A DNA stretch of 64,000 nt from Rheum nobile (Eukaryota; Streptophyta; Magnoliopsida; Caryophyllales; Polygonaceae). Numbering within the stretch: the stretch's first letter is position 1; each line of letters starts with the position of its first letter. Under the pieces are notes generated by a model. That model did not search any database. It had not been told where the DNA came from and saw only the letters and a program-made list of their open reading frames with translations. Both the position numbers and the translations under genes were made by a program. Where the stretch lies: assembly GCA_027886185.1 (NCBI GenBank), contig WOAB01000125.1, forward strand, positions 1 through 64,000, in the 5' to 3' direction. Below, one piece after another: positions 1-10,749 of this stretch.

Positions 1-429
1 ATCAGCAGCAGCAACCAGCAGAACGCGACATAGCAGCGACCTCGCACCGCATCACACAATCAAGCGACCCCTCGTCGCTGGAAGCATTACACAATTGGTT
101 GTACAAATTTTATATATATATATATATAGAGGCGTGCTCCGGTAAAACGAGAGTTATGGTAAAACGGAAGTATTAATCTGGAGCGTTGGATTGATGGTGA
201 TGGATGGTTGGATGAATAGGGTATATAATAGATATGGTAGTAGTGTAACTACCAAATCTAACCAAAATGGAAATTAATCAAATTTTTAATTAAAAAATAT
301 ATTAAATGGGTTGTTACAAGAGAGAGAAGATAAGATTATTCTCTTTCCTTAATCATAGGGTTTAAATTTTGATTTCGTAATTTGGTTTTTCACAATTTTA
401 TAGATATTTATACAGCCAGTAATCAATAT

Positions 430-1300
430 TCATTCAAAATGTTTTGATATTCACGTAATTTAAAATCGATATTCATATAAGCAATATTCGATATTCATGA
501 AAATAGTGTCAATATTCAGATTTTAATTCCGCGTATGATGATTATCGGTTTATAAATTAGGCGATATTCATCAAAATGTTCGTGAATATCGTTAATGTGT
601 TCACGAATATCAATCATTTGTTAATGAATATCGTTCATGTTTGTTTGAATATCGATTTCTATTAATATCTTAAAAATGTGAATATCATCACTTAAATCAT
701 GAATTTCACCACTTGATAATATGAATATCACACTAAGTTACATGATATCTCAATTAATCACGTGAATATCAAATTCACTTACATGAATATCACCGCTCAA
801 TTAGTGACTATCACTATCCATTTTGTGATATCGCCCACCGCCCACCACCCAATTACATTAATATAGTCACCTAAGTACATGAATATCATCACCTAACTAC
901 ACGAATATCACCACCCAATATCTTCGAAGGTTTAACAATGACATTGTCGCGTCGATTTTGGGTCGCACAGTCGCACGATCAACCTGAATATCAACATTAT
1001 TATAATGAATATCAACAATATTATATTGAATATCAATACATATTACACGAATATCACCCCCCATATCATGAATATCACCAATCAATTTATGATTATTGAT
1101 CACTACCCAATTTCATTAATATTACCACCTAATTACATGAATATCAAAAAATTTACCCGAATATCACCCCGATATCGTGAATATTACATTAATCATCACT
1201 CAATTCATGAATATCGATCACTATAAAATTACATTAATATTATCACCCAAATACATGAATATCAAAACATATTACACCAATATCATCACCGTGAATATCA
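430..1300. repeat. Degenerate GAATATCA word array
   Basis: The word GAATATCA, or its complement TGATATTC, recurs dozens of times at loose spacing of roughly 20-35 bases, often as ACATGAATATCACC with variable linkers. The left part (430-660) carries mostly the TGATATTC/GAATATCG form and the right part mostly ATGAATATCA. It is not a perfect tandem repeat. Open frames across it encode only low-complexity Asn/Ile/Thr runs and are not considered genes. Confidence 0.75.
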
Positions 1301-1917
1301 CCCCGAAAATTACTTTTTGTTTAGACATACAACCATCGAACCATTCCGAAACCCCAAAAATAAACACCATTGACATTAAAATAAAAACAACATCTAAACA
1401 TTACCAATTAAATCCAATGCATTCTGGACAAAGAATTACAACCAGCAAAAAAGTGTTAACCGAGCTTAATTAACAAAAATTTAGTTACAACCAGCAATTT
1501 GAACAAAAAATTGAGGAAACCCCACTAACATTCCATCACTTAATTTCAAACCACGGAAAAAAGCATATACAATTTACCTAAGATATTGATTTGACGAACA
1601 GTGTTATCACTTCTAATTGGCCCATGATTATCAAACTCCCAGCTTCTTCGTCCCTGTACGCACGGAAAAAACAGGCTTCCAGAAATTCACCAGGAAACAG
1701 TCCCAAAACTCCCAGCTTCTTCATCCGTATCCTCTTCACTCATCGAAGACCTCCCCTGACGAATCTCACCGCCGCCTTCCAATCAGACCTCCTGGTGGCG
1801 ACAGTGAAACAACGAAAGAGCGTCGGAGTGGATCTGCAACTGAAAAAATTTACAGAAATTAATCATGGATCTGAGACAGCCTGTGGATGAAGAATATTGA
1901 GAGGAAAGAGAGAGAAA

Positions 1918-2060
1918 CAGAGGATTGCTTCTGGCGCGAGCGGCTCCGGCAAGGCCACTCTCGTCGACGCGCTCGCCTGCGACAACGAGATCTGCTCGGC
2001 GCGAGCGGCTCCAGGAACGGTGGCGCTGTTGCAGTGGAGTAAACGAGGGTTCGGTGGGAG
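1918..2060 (+). pseudogene. Possible captured ABCG-transporter Walker A fragment
   Basis: A short GC-rich stretch inside the word-array element reads GASGSGKATLVDALA on the plus strand. This resembles the Walker A (P-loop) region of plant ABCG half-transporters, which normally reads GASGSGKSTLIDALA. The second residue after the lysine position fits, but the Ser after Lys is Ala here. Nothing else of a transporter is seen. A 15-base segment, GGCGCGAGCGGCTCC, occurs twice (about 1932 and 1998), so the fragment is rearranged. The base composition contrasts strongly with the AT-rich surroundings. Chance similarity is possible because the match is short. Confidence 0.4.
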
Positions 2061-2264
2061 TAGTAAATATGTTTGTGGAGTAACCGAGCGGTTTCTAAAA
2101 AGGAAGCTGGAAAAATTTGGGTAAAAATATCCTAAAATCACGGGGAGAATAAATTCCTAAAATTATGCTAAAGAAAAAAATTGGGTGTGGGTGAGTCTAT
2201 CAGCCTACTTTGTAACCTTTTAGATTAAATCGTAACCATTAATTTCATTCTCATCCAACGTTCT

Positions 2265-2411
2265 AGATTAGTACTTCCGTTTTACCCTAAGAGTCCGTTT
2301 TAACCTGATCTTATATATATATATATATGTTAACTAACTAAGAGTCCGTTTTACCCTAAGAGTCCGTTTTACCTGATCTTATATTATATATATATATTAT
2401 GTTAACTAACT
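2265..2411. repeat. Tandem duplication of the element's right terminus
   Basis: The block containing AGAGTCCGTTTTA, CCTGATCTTATATTA-like AT runs and GTTAACTAACTA is present twice (about 2289-2340 and 2341-2411). It looks like slippage or a nested terminal duplication at the right TIR of the element ending near 2310. Confidence 0.6.
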
Positions 2412-3590
2412 ATAAATTTCCCCCCTAAATGTGAAAGCATTACACAAATTCGTGCACGACGGGAACTAAGCTAGTATAATATAAAGGATAGATTAGTCTT
2501 TGTTAAAATTTACAGGTACTCTTTATACTTGACACATGTCTTACTATTTCCAATTTTTATACTTTTTTTTTAGAAAAATTATTGTAAATATTATGTAAAA
2601 ATGAATGGTTGCAACTTACAAGCCTTATGTGCTTATAAATTACTTTCATCTTTTACTAGGATAATTTATGAACACATAATAACATTTTATATTAATGTTT
2701 CATTCTTTATGAATGACTATTATATGATAAGAAAATTCCTAATAACAAAATGAAATAAATAAATAATTAGATATAAGAGTCCAGTACTATGTATTTTTTG
2801 AAATATTTTAGAAAATATTACATGCATTAACTTTAAAATAATTTTTATTCATATGATATTTTGAATTTATAACACAGTTTAAATACAATACAGTACCGTG
2901 TCAGGTTTACACTAATTTAAATTCAAATATGAATTCATCACTAAATAGATTGCTCGCCCTCACATGAACCCGCACGGTGGTGTATGGCAAATGCATTGAG
3001 TTACTCTTTATGAGAACTAGTTACATGTGTGACAGTGTTACCTACGGGTCTGTAACATGATTAAAATAATATATTTATTATTATTTATAATTAGATTAGT
3101 TAATATTTTAATATATTAGTGTATTTATAAAATTTGTACAGCCAAATCTATCCAAATTACGATATGTTTCTAAACATTTCGCATTACTAATTATGATGTT
3201 ATTAATATAAAATAAGATAAAATAAAATCACTTTGTCAACATTATAACAACAATTGTATAATTCTATCTCATATCAAATTATTATATACATATTAGCTTA
3301 ATCATTCACTTTTATGTAAAAATATAAGCGTTATTTACAGAGTTACAATCACTTGTTATTCTTTAAATGGGGACATTAATTAAGACATTATGCCAAATTT
3401 TATATTAGTATAGATTTCTTTTATAACAAAACTAATTTGAGTAAGTATGACAGTATAATCACTTGTTATTCTTCTAAATGGTGACATTAATTGAGCCAAT
3501 ATGTCAAATTTTTATTTGTATAGTTATCATTTAATTCACTGTAATGAGGATAACTTTAATGCCAAATTAACCGTCCAAAATCATAAAGTA
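2412..3590. other. AT-rich intergenic stretch, no gene seen
   Basis: Very AT-rich, with many in-frame stops on both strands. Two partly similar segments (about 3345-3400 and 3455-3510) share TATAATCACTTGTTATTCTT and GACATTAATT, suggesting a small old duplication. I see no coding, RNA or transposon signature. Confidence 0.6.
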
Positions 3591-3869
3591 ACTTCATCAT
3601 AGTATGTGGGCTAATAGATTAATGATCGTATATATAAGAGCGCACATGTAAATAAATTGACAAATAAGATAAGTAGTTCACAAACCTTACATACTAGGAT
3701 TAATTAGGTTTCATCTTTTGATGTGGGATAGATATTCCAACATGTCTCCTCAAGTGCAACTAGTATGAACTCATTAACACTTGGATGAAGGTAGACAATG
3801 AGTGGGTAGCTTTTCCTAAGCACAACCCAAATAATCCAAGAAACGGACCTAGGACTAGACATGTGAATG
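3591..3869. other. Unrecognised repeat-like debris before the LINE
   Basis: The motif TTTTGATGTGGGATA near 3717 followed by TATTCCAACA is a common type of plant LTR edge, but no partner LTR, PBS or target duplication is visible. I leave it unassigned. Confidence 0.3.
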
Positions 3870-4069
3870 TCCATCATTTGCGAAAGTTGTGAGGGATAAC
3901 AACAAGAATAACATGCTTGGGGAATGATTAAATTTTGCACCAGGGATTTCAAGGATATTTTAGAATTTTCCAAGGAAGATGTAGTCGAAAAAGAAGAACG
4001 ACAAGCTACTCTCATAGATATTGTAGTTGGGGAAAAATCTCATTTAATGCTTTCAATACATATGGTACA

Positions 4070-4260
4070 TCATATTGGAATGTGACTATGCCCAAGATCT
4101 ACATGAAAGATAATGGAATTTGGATGTTGAAGTTTGCTAGTAAGGATAATCAAAATTGGATAATGGACCTTGGTTATTTACGGGGTCTGAACCTATGATT
4201 TTCAAAGAGTAGCATTCGGGGATGTGTATAGATTGATCATGTTTAAAGTCGGTTTTTACA
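4070..4260 (+). pseudogene. LINE ORF1 remnant, DUF4283-like
   Basis: A translated stretch contains MPKIYMKDNGIWMLKFASKD followed by an NWIMDLG segment. This is the pattern of the DUF4283 domain in plant LINE-associated ORF1 proteins (a hydrophobic strand, an FASK/E-D-W core and a Gly-Pro-like turn). It is preceded and followed by stops, so only about 60 residues can be followed. The role would be nucleic-acid binding in the LINE ribonucleoprotein. The family call is from pattern recognition only. Confidence 0.45.
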
Positions 4261-4749
4261 TGGAGATTATGCATTACCTTAACCCACTTTTTAGTTCAAA
4301 CCATATGCTAACAACTAACAGCTTTCAGCAAAAACAGTAAACAATTTATGACAAGAATGTAAAGGAAAACAACAAACATCAAACATCAAGAAATTTAACA
4401 AATAGTTCAGTTGAAAATTCAGCTAACAACACAGTTGATAGGAAAGCCAAAAAATCATCAAAAAGTTTAGCAAGTTGAAATGGTAGCAAATAAGAAAATT
4501 AGATGGTTGTAACTTCTACACATAATTCTTATGGAAATGAAATATTGTGTGAAAGTGGGCGAGGGGAGAAAGATGCAAGAACTAAATTGAAGATGTGTGG
4601 AATAGAGTTAAACGTAGAAAGCATAGATCATTGTCCCTTCCTAGAGTAAATGGTGGCCCCATAAGGTGAGTCAACTCTTGTTCTTCAGAAAAAATTCTCT
4701 ACTGCCTTGGCTTCTAAGGATGGTACGTAGCGGCTCTGAATAAGGTGAA

Positions 4750-5521
4750 CATGGATAACTTTCGTAATTGTGCATGGAAACTTAGGGGTTTCAATGGTAC
4801 CTCTAAGATTGAAATGGTGAATAATATGTAAATAAAATGTGTCTCTATGTGATGGGCATTATGAAACTAAAATAGAAAAGCCAAATGAAACATCTATTGC
4901 TGTACATTTGCCTAATATAAGGAACAATGTGTCAATTAGCGTTGCGGATATGGTTTGGATGGGATTGGGGTAAAGTTAGCTTATCACTTATGGAGATTAC
5001 TAGACATGTTATCCACTATGAAATTAAATTGCCTTATAATGGCGTGATTTTTAGGCCTCCTTTTTGCATGCTGATAATGATGCTAAGGACAAGCTTGTTT
5101 GTGGTAGTATTTGAAACAAATTGTTAGTAAATGTAGAAGACCATGGATTGTTCTTGGTGATTTCACTTATGTGTTAGATGCGACTGAATGATTGTCTGCT
5201 TATAGAAGACCTAACACCAATTATATTAAGTTGAATGATGTTCTCCTCTCATGTTATATTCCAAGTGTAAGCACACATGGGACAACCATAGAGGAGGACA
5301 ATATAGAGTGGCATGCAAGTTAGACAATGAAGTGTTGAATGGCAGTTGGAAGCTTAATTTTTTTCAATCCTATGTATTATTTATCAAATGGTTTCCCATT
5401 TGATCACTATTCATGTCTTGTCACTGTGATTACTCAATCAATTATGCATAAGAGTGTGTTCGGATTTAGAAATCACTGGACAAAAAACATTGAGTACACT
5501 TCTTCTGTTGACCATGTTTGG
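4750..5521 (+). pseudogene. LINE endonuclease remnant
   Basis: The translation starting near 4750 reads NFRNCAWKLRGFNGTSKIEM. It matches the opening of plant L1 endonuclease domains, in which a conserved W-N-x-R-G-L-type motif is followed by a short helix. Downstream, short pieces in several frames (for example around 4930-5120 and 5130-5320) continue LINE-like sequence, such as a PWIVLGDF-type segment near 5140. Frameshifts and stops make it non-functional. The fragment is cut off by LTR-like sequence near 5522. Confidence 0.6.
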
Positions 5522-5745
5522 TGATAAGCTAGCAGTTAGTAGTTCCGATTATTTAGGAAGAATCAGTCAATGTTTGTTTCTTTGTTTCCTATAATCATGT
5601 AAGTGGACTAGGTGATTTGTTAGTGCCACTACTTGATTCTCTGCAGTAGTTAGTTTCTTCACTTTCTATAAATTGGTTGTAATCTCTTCCAATAAAGGCA
5701 ACGAACACTTTCTACATATTCTCTGTTTGTTCATATTTGGCAACA
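5522..5745 (+). repeat. Possible solo copia-type LTR
   Basis: The segment starts TGATAAGCTAGCAGTTAG, contains a TATA-like CTATAAATTGG near 5677 and an AATAAAG polyadenylation-like signal near 5700, and is followed by ACAACCGGTTATGGGAACA. This order (promoter, then polyadenylation signal within about 30 bases) is typical of short Ty1/copia LTRs. No second copy or clean target duplication is visible, so the call is tentative. Confidence 0.35.
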
Positions 5746-5880
5746 ACCGGTTATGGGAACAAAACAATACTATTTAGTTTGTAACACCCAAACTTGATAT
5801 TGGTTTATAAGTATTGAAGTGCTATCCATGTCAACAAGATATTTTCCCTTTCAGGTTTCAAGTGAGGATAAATAAATCTA

Positions 5881-5950
5881 AACTCAAGCGTGTTGGGACA
5901 AGAGTAGTAACATGATGGGTGACCTCCTAGGAAGTCCTCTTATTGGCATG
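5881..5950 (+). repeat. 5S rRNA-derived segment in left LTR of the TRIM
   Basis: The 3' half of a plant 5S rRNA gene is recognisable: AAGCGTGTTGGGACAAGAGT, then ATGATGGGTGACCTCCTAGG and AAGTCCTC. This region includes the internal RNA polymerase III control region of real 5S genes. The copy is diverged and lacks the 5' part, so it is not a functional 5S gene. In Cassandra elements it is thought to provide a pol III promoter. Confidence 0.8.
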
Positions 5951-6194
5951 AGATGTCGATTCTAAGGCCTCGGGCCTACAAATGGTATCAAAGCTAACTC
6001 TGGATTGCGAGTGTGCTTGGCCTAGAGGGCAATCACTTAAGATGGAGGTCTTTGGGCCTTGACGATGACGTCAAGTGTTTAAGCGGAAGAGACTATAACA
6101 CCTTAGATTTGATATTGGTTTGTAAGGATTAAAGTATTATCCGTGTCAACAAAAATTCTTTCTTTTCAGGGGTCAAGTAGGACAGATAACTCTG

Positions 6195-6250
6195 AGGTTA
6201 AGCGTGCGGCGGGGGCAGTACCAGGACAGATAACCTCATAGTGAAGAAGT
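6195..6250 (+). repeat. 5S rRNA-derived segment in right LTR of the TRIM
   Basis: This is a more decayed counterpart of 5881-5950. GGTTAAGCGTGCGGCGGGGG is followed by CAGTACCAGGACAGATAACC, which aligns with the 5S words for GTTAAGCGTGCTTGGG and GTACTAGGATGGGTGACC. Several changes are C/G-rich, unlike the left copy, so the two LTRs have diverged for a long time. Confidence 0.65.
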
Positions 6251-6312
6251 TGCTCATGAATTAGAATAGAAATAGATACTCCGAGCCAGAGAAGATGATT
6301 GAGACTAGTGAT

Positions 6313-7345
6313 TAGTTTTTTTCAGACATAAATATTGAATTACATGCTGACTTCTTCTACTTAGCGAAGTAGGAAGTTGTGGCAGAGGCCAAAAACGAGA
6401 TGAACATGCGCTTGAAGCAATTAACAGAATATATTGAGCAAAGGGGCCAAAATGAAATGGCTTAGTATGGAGGGAAGAAAAACTCATATTTATTTTTAAT
6501 AGTATCAAGGAGAGGAAAGTTGTAAATGTGATACAATTTATAAAATATGAGGATGAGAAGACCTATGGAACCCGGGAAGAGTTGGCTCGATCGATCAGTT
6601 GATTTTGGATTTTTATGTGAAGTTGTTTGGCACTATAGTGGTTACCATCGATCCTGACCTAAGCAGACTTGAGGGTAATCGTGTCACATATGAGGACCAA
6701 GACTCTCTAACTTGACTCCCTTCTATAGAGGATGTGAAGAGTGCAATGCACAACATTGGTAATACAAGGTCACTTAGGCCAGACGGTAAAAAATGAGGTC
6801 GATGGTGATATCTTTGACTTCTTTTAATCAAGAAGATTGTTGAAACAATTAAATGCCACCTTTGTTACACCTATTCCAAAGGTGGATAAATTGTTGTATG
6901 TGAAGGAGTTTAGACCAATTTCTTGTTGTAACACGATTATGAACAACATCACAAAAATTCTTGCATGAAAGATAAAGGAGAAACTTGGGAGAATTGTCTC
7001 TATGTGAAAGAGAGCTTTTTTCGGGTAGGAATAGTTCTCACAACTCGGCTCTTGCCCAAGATCTCGTCACAAATTATATGTAGGAAGGCGAAACCCCACG
7101 TTGCATGATTAAGGTTGACCTTATAAAAGCCTATGATTGTGTGAGTTGGAGATTTCTGGAATACTTATTGAGGTATTTGAACTTCCATGATTTACTTATT
7201 GGCTGGATTATACAGTGTGTAACGAGCGCAAGTTATTCTATTGTGGTGAATGGTAAACCTCAAGGCTTCTTCCCTGGGAAAGGGGACTACGCCAAGGGGA
7301 TCTCATGTCACCTTTTCTTTTTGTTCTTATTATGGAAATGTTAAG
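6313..7345 (+). pseudogene. LINE reverse transcriptase remnant
   Basis: Pieces in shifting frames form a LINE reverse transcriptase: a pre-RT helix (about 6400-6640), a KVDLLYVKEFRPISCCN-like segment (about 6880-6935), KVDLIKAYDCVSW at about 7111-7150 (the motif with the first catalytic Asp), and GLRQGDLMSPFLFVL at about 7285-7330. Only 240 bases of open frame survive at 7105-7344, and the YADD box is not seen. It would copy LINE RNA into DNA at the target site but is clearly inactive. It continues after the TRIM insertion. Confidence 0.75.
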
Positions 7346-7444
7346 CATGAAACTCTTTGTATCCTTCCCTGGGAAAGGAGGTCATTGAGAAAATTGAAGC
7401 GCTTTCCTGGTCTTTATTGTGGTCCGGTAATAGTGACAATAGGA

Positions 7445-8310
7445 TATGCCTAGGAGAATGTTGCTAAGCCTCATGACAAAGGGGCGCTGAATTTCAAGGA
7501 GTTGCTAGCTTGGAATAAAGTTATCTTGTTCAATCTTGCTCATGACATACACTATAGGCATGGAAACTTATGGACAAATTGGGTGAATCATAATCTATTG
7601 AGAGGAGAAGATTTTTGGAGTGTGAAGGAATCTGAACGCGACTCTTGGGTTTGGCGAACTATATTGCGACTTCAGGATGATGTCGAAAACATATTTCTTA
7701 CTTCACATTCCATCGCAGAATCATATGTGCATACAAATATTGATCTATCACCCATCACTAGAGGGGATGAGAGGTTAGATTGTGCAAAGCTTTATGAAGA
7801 TTTGAGAACGAAGATGACAAAGTGTGTCTAGTTTAAAATGAATTGGGAAGGTTACAACCTAAGAAATGGGGTATGATTTTGTGGCTTGCTTTTCTGCAAA
7901 GACTTCCAACTAGGGATAAATTGCACAGATAGTGATGCAATGTTAATAATATGCATGCTTTTTGTAATATTGTGGGGGAAACAAAAGATTACATCTGGTG
8001 TAGTTTTTCGTATGTAAGAGTGTTTGATATTGTGCTACAATAGATTTAAATTTGGGGCCAGAATGCACACGCTTCAAATATTGATGACATGGTTTATGAT
8101 TGCCAATACCAAGAAGAATACTAGATTCCGAGCCAAGCTTCTGGCTCTTAATGCATTAGTATTTAATACTTGGAAATCCCGCAATGATAAAAAAATTTAG
8201 ACCATATATGCACATTGTGGAGGACTGTGCAGTTGAGATGATTAGCCAGTGTAAGATGAGATTGGTGACTAAATGCAATATAAATATTAGGCTTGGCAAG
8301 GCCATGAGTC
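7445..8310 (+). pseudogene. LINE C-terminal region (RT zinc-binding-like) remnant
   Basis: GALNFKELLAWNKVILFN at about 7490-7530, followed by a WTNWVNHNLL-like and DSWVWRTIL segment (7502-7831), is the classic connection and zinc-binding region downstream of plant LINE reverse transcriptases. A weak continuation (about 7830-8200), including a LAFLQRLPTRDKL-like segment and FNTWKSRND, follows in other frames. No complete Cys/His cluster is retained. Confidence 0.65.
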
Positions 8311-8834
8311 TTCAATTGAGGATGCAACTCTTGACATTCTCTCTTTGATTGGTTCTTCTTTGAGTTTTTTTTACACTCTCTCCTCCTTAACTATGAGCTT
8401 TCTATTTATAAGTTTCCAATAGTCAAGGAGAAGAACTGCACATCTTATAAAATGTCGCTTTTACTTTGGTAAGTGATCTTATATGAGCCATGATAGACCT
8501 TCTCAAGGTGGGATTGGTTTATATGAGGCACTATGATCCATGGTAGTATCCTTGTTTGGGTTTTGGAGTAGGGTACAACCAACGTTTTTATATTAGGTCT
8601 TTTTTGTGTTGGGTGGGGATTTTTGGGAGACGGATGGGGGTGTTGGTAAGGTACTCCCTCCCCTAGACTATGAGATTGCTATTTATAGCTTGACAATAGT
8701 CGAAAGGGGAGACACACATGCTATAAACATGTATGTTCCTAAGATAGTGAGTGTACCCTTATGGAATATGATATATGGCCTATCCGGTGAGACTGGATCA
8801 TAAGGAGAAGTGGGATCTATTTTTGGAGACTTCT

Positions 8835-9515
8835 TGATGTGTTCCGGTCTCCCAAAACACAAGTCAGAGCGGATCTAGGTAGAAGGCGGACGGACAATCT
8901 TGCTCGCGGAAGGAATCGAACGTTTGCTGAACGAAATGGATCTGTCGCGTGGAAATCCGCGGTCGCGGTTTTCGTTCTGTTGCTGCGTTTGCGAAGTTGC
9001 GAAGGGGGTTCGATCGGGGGATCTCGGCTCGGGCCGAGAGCCACGTTGGTTCGAAGGGGTTCGTATTCAGTGATTCGGTTCGATGATGGTTCGATCGTGG
9101 GGTCGGGAGTTGGTTAGGAAGGTTCGGTGAAGGCTTAGTTGAAGGAGCTAGACTTAGGGGGCAAGAGCTTGGCTCAACGACAGCGCTAGACTTTAACTCT
9201 CAATTCAACTTATCATTAATTAGGTTTAAGGTTGGCTTATATAGCAGCCAAACAAAGGTCTTGCCCTAATGGGCCTAAAACATAAATGGATCGGCCCTCT
9301 TGGCACAAGAGAGGACCGACATCCAAAAATAAAAACTATCTAAAAATAGTAAATACCAAAAACGATTAGTTTCCAAACTTAGAAACATTCTAAGAATGGA
9401 AACTGTTAATAAAGGAAACTGTGAAATACCGAAAAACTGCTAAAAATAGTAAATGTCTCAAATAACTCAGATGGCACTCGTAGTGCCGAGTGACGTCATG
9501 ACCGGGGTCACATCA
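8835..9515 (-). repeat. 3' LTR of the gag-pro gypsy element
   Basis: This 681-base LTR pairs with 13079-13795. A TATA box reading TATATAAGCC on the minus strand lies near 9233-9241, and a CCGCGGTCGCGG word at about 8958-8970 lies about 265 bases downstream of it. It lacks about 36 bases found in the other LTR, including a second CCGCGGTCACGG word. Confidence 0.85.
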
Positions 9516-9530
9516 CCCTCCCCCACTTGG
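9516..9530 (-). promoter_or_regulatory. Polypurine tract of the gag-pro gypsy element
   Basis: On the minus strand this reads CCAAGTGGGGGAGGG, directly adjacent to the TGATGTG start of the 3' LTR, as expected for the plus-strand primer of an LTR retrotransposon. Confidence 0.8.
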
Positions 9531-9793
9531 CTGCGAAACGTCCCCGTTTCGCTAATGTCGCGGTCCGAGGGCTCGTGTGGAAGCAAGCCGGCGTGGTCTA
9601 TAGGGGCGTGAGGGTGGTCCGTGTTCAGCGTGTATGTGGTGGTTTTCGCGGACGCATCCAATGCTGCTGCGCTCCTCCCTGGTCCAACATGGGTTGCATG
9701 GCCGTGTGTCCGCTTCGTATCCGGGTGCAGGTCCAATGTCTGCGCAACGCTGGAAGCGGGTGGAGGCTCATCCGGGGGTACATCATCAAAAAC

Positions 9794-10717
9794 CTACAAG
9801 AAAGGGCGCACAAACGCGTATAAGGCATAGGGGTTCTCCATAAAAGAATGACACACATTAGAAGAAATAGGAGAACGTCCCTGAGATGTAGTAGTAGACG
9901 CGCGGGGTCTAAAGAGCAAAGCGCGTGGCGGGACGTGGCTTCGGATAGGTGTTGTTTTTGCAACAAGGCTCAGACGCAATGCCGTGGTCGCGGGACGTAG
10001 GTCCGCGGTCGCGGTTTCTGGTGTAGATTTGGGAGCCAACAGTAGACATTCCGCGGTCGCGGAAAGTTGCGCCGTGGTCGCGGTTGTGGATGCTGAAATG
10101 GGGCACTTCAGTTGCGAAACCGCGGTCGCGGTTGAATGTGCCGCGGTCACGGTTTGCGCGTCTACTGTCGCTGTCTGAACAAATTCGCGACGCCTCGCGT
10201 CTTCTTTCCTCGCGTGGTTCCTCTCCACATGGTCGCGTATTATTTCATGAGGCGTCAAATGAAGAAGAGTGACTCGCCTACCGTCATGATCGAAGATGTA
10301 AGTGTTGAGGAACCCGTCATGTATCGTCTTCCTATCATATTGCCAAGGTCTACCAAGAAGAAGATGAGTAGCATCCATAGACACAATATCACATAGAACA
10401 ATATCATGGTATTGACCAATTTGAAATGGGATGCGGCATTGCCTGTGTACCGCATCACCATTACCTGCAGAAAGCCATTGAAGAGCATATGGCTGGGGGT
10501 GTGGATGCGTCTCTAGTTGAAGGCGTTGGACAACCTTCTCACTCACAATGTTGTAGCACGACCCACTATCAATAATGACGCCGATGAAGGCGTTTTGGAC
10601 CAGGCATCGGGTGTGGAAAATGGTCTCTTGCTGGTTCGTCAGGGGCACCTCCGTCGTAGTAAGGGCACACTGTGTGTAGAGGCTCAGTGGGGTACCGACA
10701 GATAAGTCAGGTGGCAA
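9794..10717 (-). pseudogene. Gypsy protease (retropepsin-like) with T/A-rich tail
   Basis: A 307-codon open frame. The first ~170 residues form an aspartic protease fold: VIIDSGSCYNIVS (catalytic D-S-G at about residue 51), a CRIPFQIGQY strand, and LLLGRPWQYDRKTIHDG (flap and closing strand). The enzyme would process the Gag polyprotein in the virus-like particle. The remaining ~130 residues are rich in Thr and Ala because they translate a cluster of CCGCGGTCGCGG words (9970-10160). They replace the expected start of reverse transcriptase. The domain itself looks intact, but the gene lies in an element with broken gag frames. No in-frame start links it to gag. Confidence 0.75.
9970..10160. 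repeat. CCGCGGTCGCGG word island inside the protease ORF
   Basis: At least six near-palindromic words of the form CCG(C/T)GGTCGCGG occur in 190 bases, for example at about 9981, 10001, 10050, 10069, 10121 and 10140. The same word is in this element's LTRs, once in its gag (about 12416), and in the otherwise different LARD LTRs at 34-38 kb. Confidence 0.8.
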
Positions 10718-10749
10718 GCAAGTGTACCCATCATCCTGTGGTGCGGGAT

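Larger units (their letters stand above)
129..2310. mobile_element. MULE-like non-autonomous TIR element with word array
   Basis: The two ends are imperfect inverted copies. Positions 158-193 (starting GGTAAAACGGAAGTATTAAT) match the reverse complement of 2253-2286 at about 30 of 34 positions by eye. Both ends abut AT dinucleotide runs, so the target duplication cannot be read. The interior holds a degenerate GAATATCA array and a short GC-rich segment that looks captured. No transposase is visible. The superfamily assignment (Mutator-like) is inferred from the long TIRs and the captured segment. The right end is duplicated (2265-2411). Confidence 0.6.
5780..6312 (+). mobile_element. Cassandra-type TRIM with 5S rRNA-derived LTRs
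   Basis: Two direct copies of a roughly 200-base LTR are visible: 5780-5980 and about 6094-6312. Both start T(G/A)TAACACC, share TTTGATATTGGTTT-like sequence and contain a diverged piece of the plant 5S rRNA gene. After the first LTR, AATGGTATCAAAGC (5981-5994) is a primer-binding site for initiator tRNA-Met. Before the second, AAGCGGAAGAGAC is a purine-rich tract. The internal region is only about 110 bases and cannot code. These are the hallmarks of Cassandra elements, which are mobilised by other retrotransposons. A possible target duplication is TAGTT at 5775-5779 and 6313-6317. It sits inside the LINE. Confidence 0.8.
3870..8834 (+). mobile_element. Degenerate non-LTR retrotransposon (LINE), nested host of later insertions
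   Basis: Plus-strand fragments appear in the order expected for a plant L1-type LINE: a DUF4283-like ORF1 piece (about 4070-4260), the start of an endonuclease (from about 4750), a reverse transcriptase (about 6880-7345) and the C-terminal zinc-binding region (about 7445-8310). All are broken by frameshifts and stops. A possible solo LTR and a Cassandra-type element lie inside, between endonuclease and reverse transcriptase. The 3' untranslated part probably continues to the gypsy insertion at 8835 and may resume after 13800. Exact ends and poly(A) tail are not visible. Confidence 0.7.

Noticed and set aside
1005..1473. Open frames with Asn/Ile/Thr-rich translations
   Set aside because: They are translations of the degenerate GAATATCA array and have no protein-like composition.
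64..2455. GCATTACACAA near 92 and near 2437 as a long target duplication
   Set aside because: The two copies are 30 or more bases outside the TIR ends on each side, with mismatched flanks; probably coincidence or older duplication.
5881..5950. A functional 5S rRNA gene
   Set aside because: Only the 3' half is recognisable, it is diverged, and it lies in an LTR of a TRIM element.
8330..8720. A MITE formed by CCTAGACTATGAG and AATAGTCGAAAGG
   Set aside because: Two similar segments are in direct order and fit a LINE 3' untranslated region better than a TIR element.
9984..10272. Plus-strand frames over the TCGCGG island as genes
   Set aside because: They are antisense shadows of the protease frame and the GC-rich word array.
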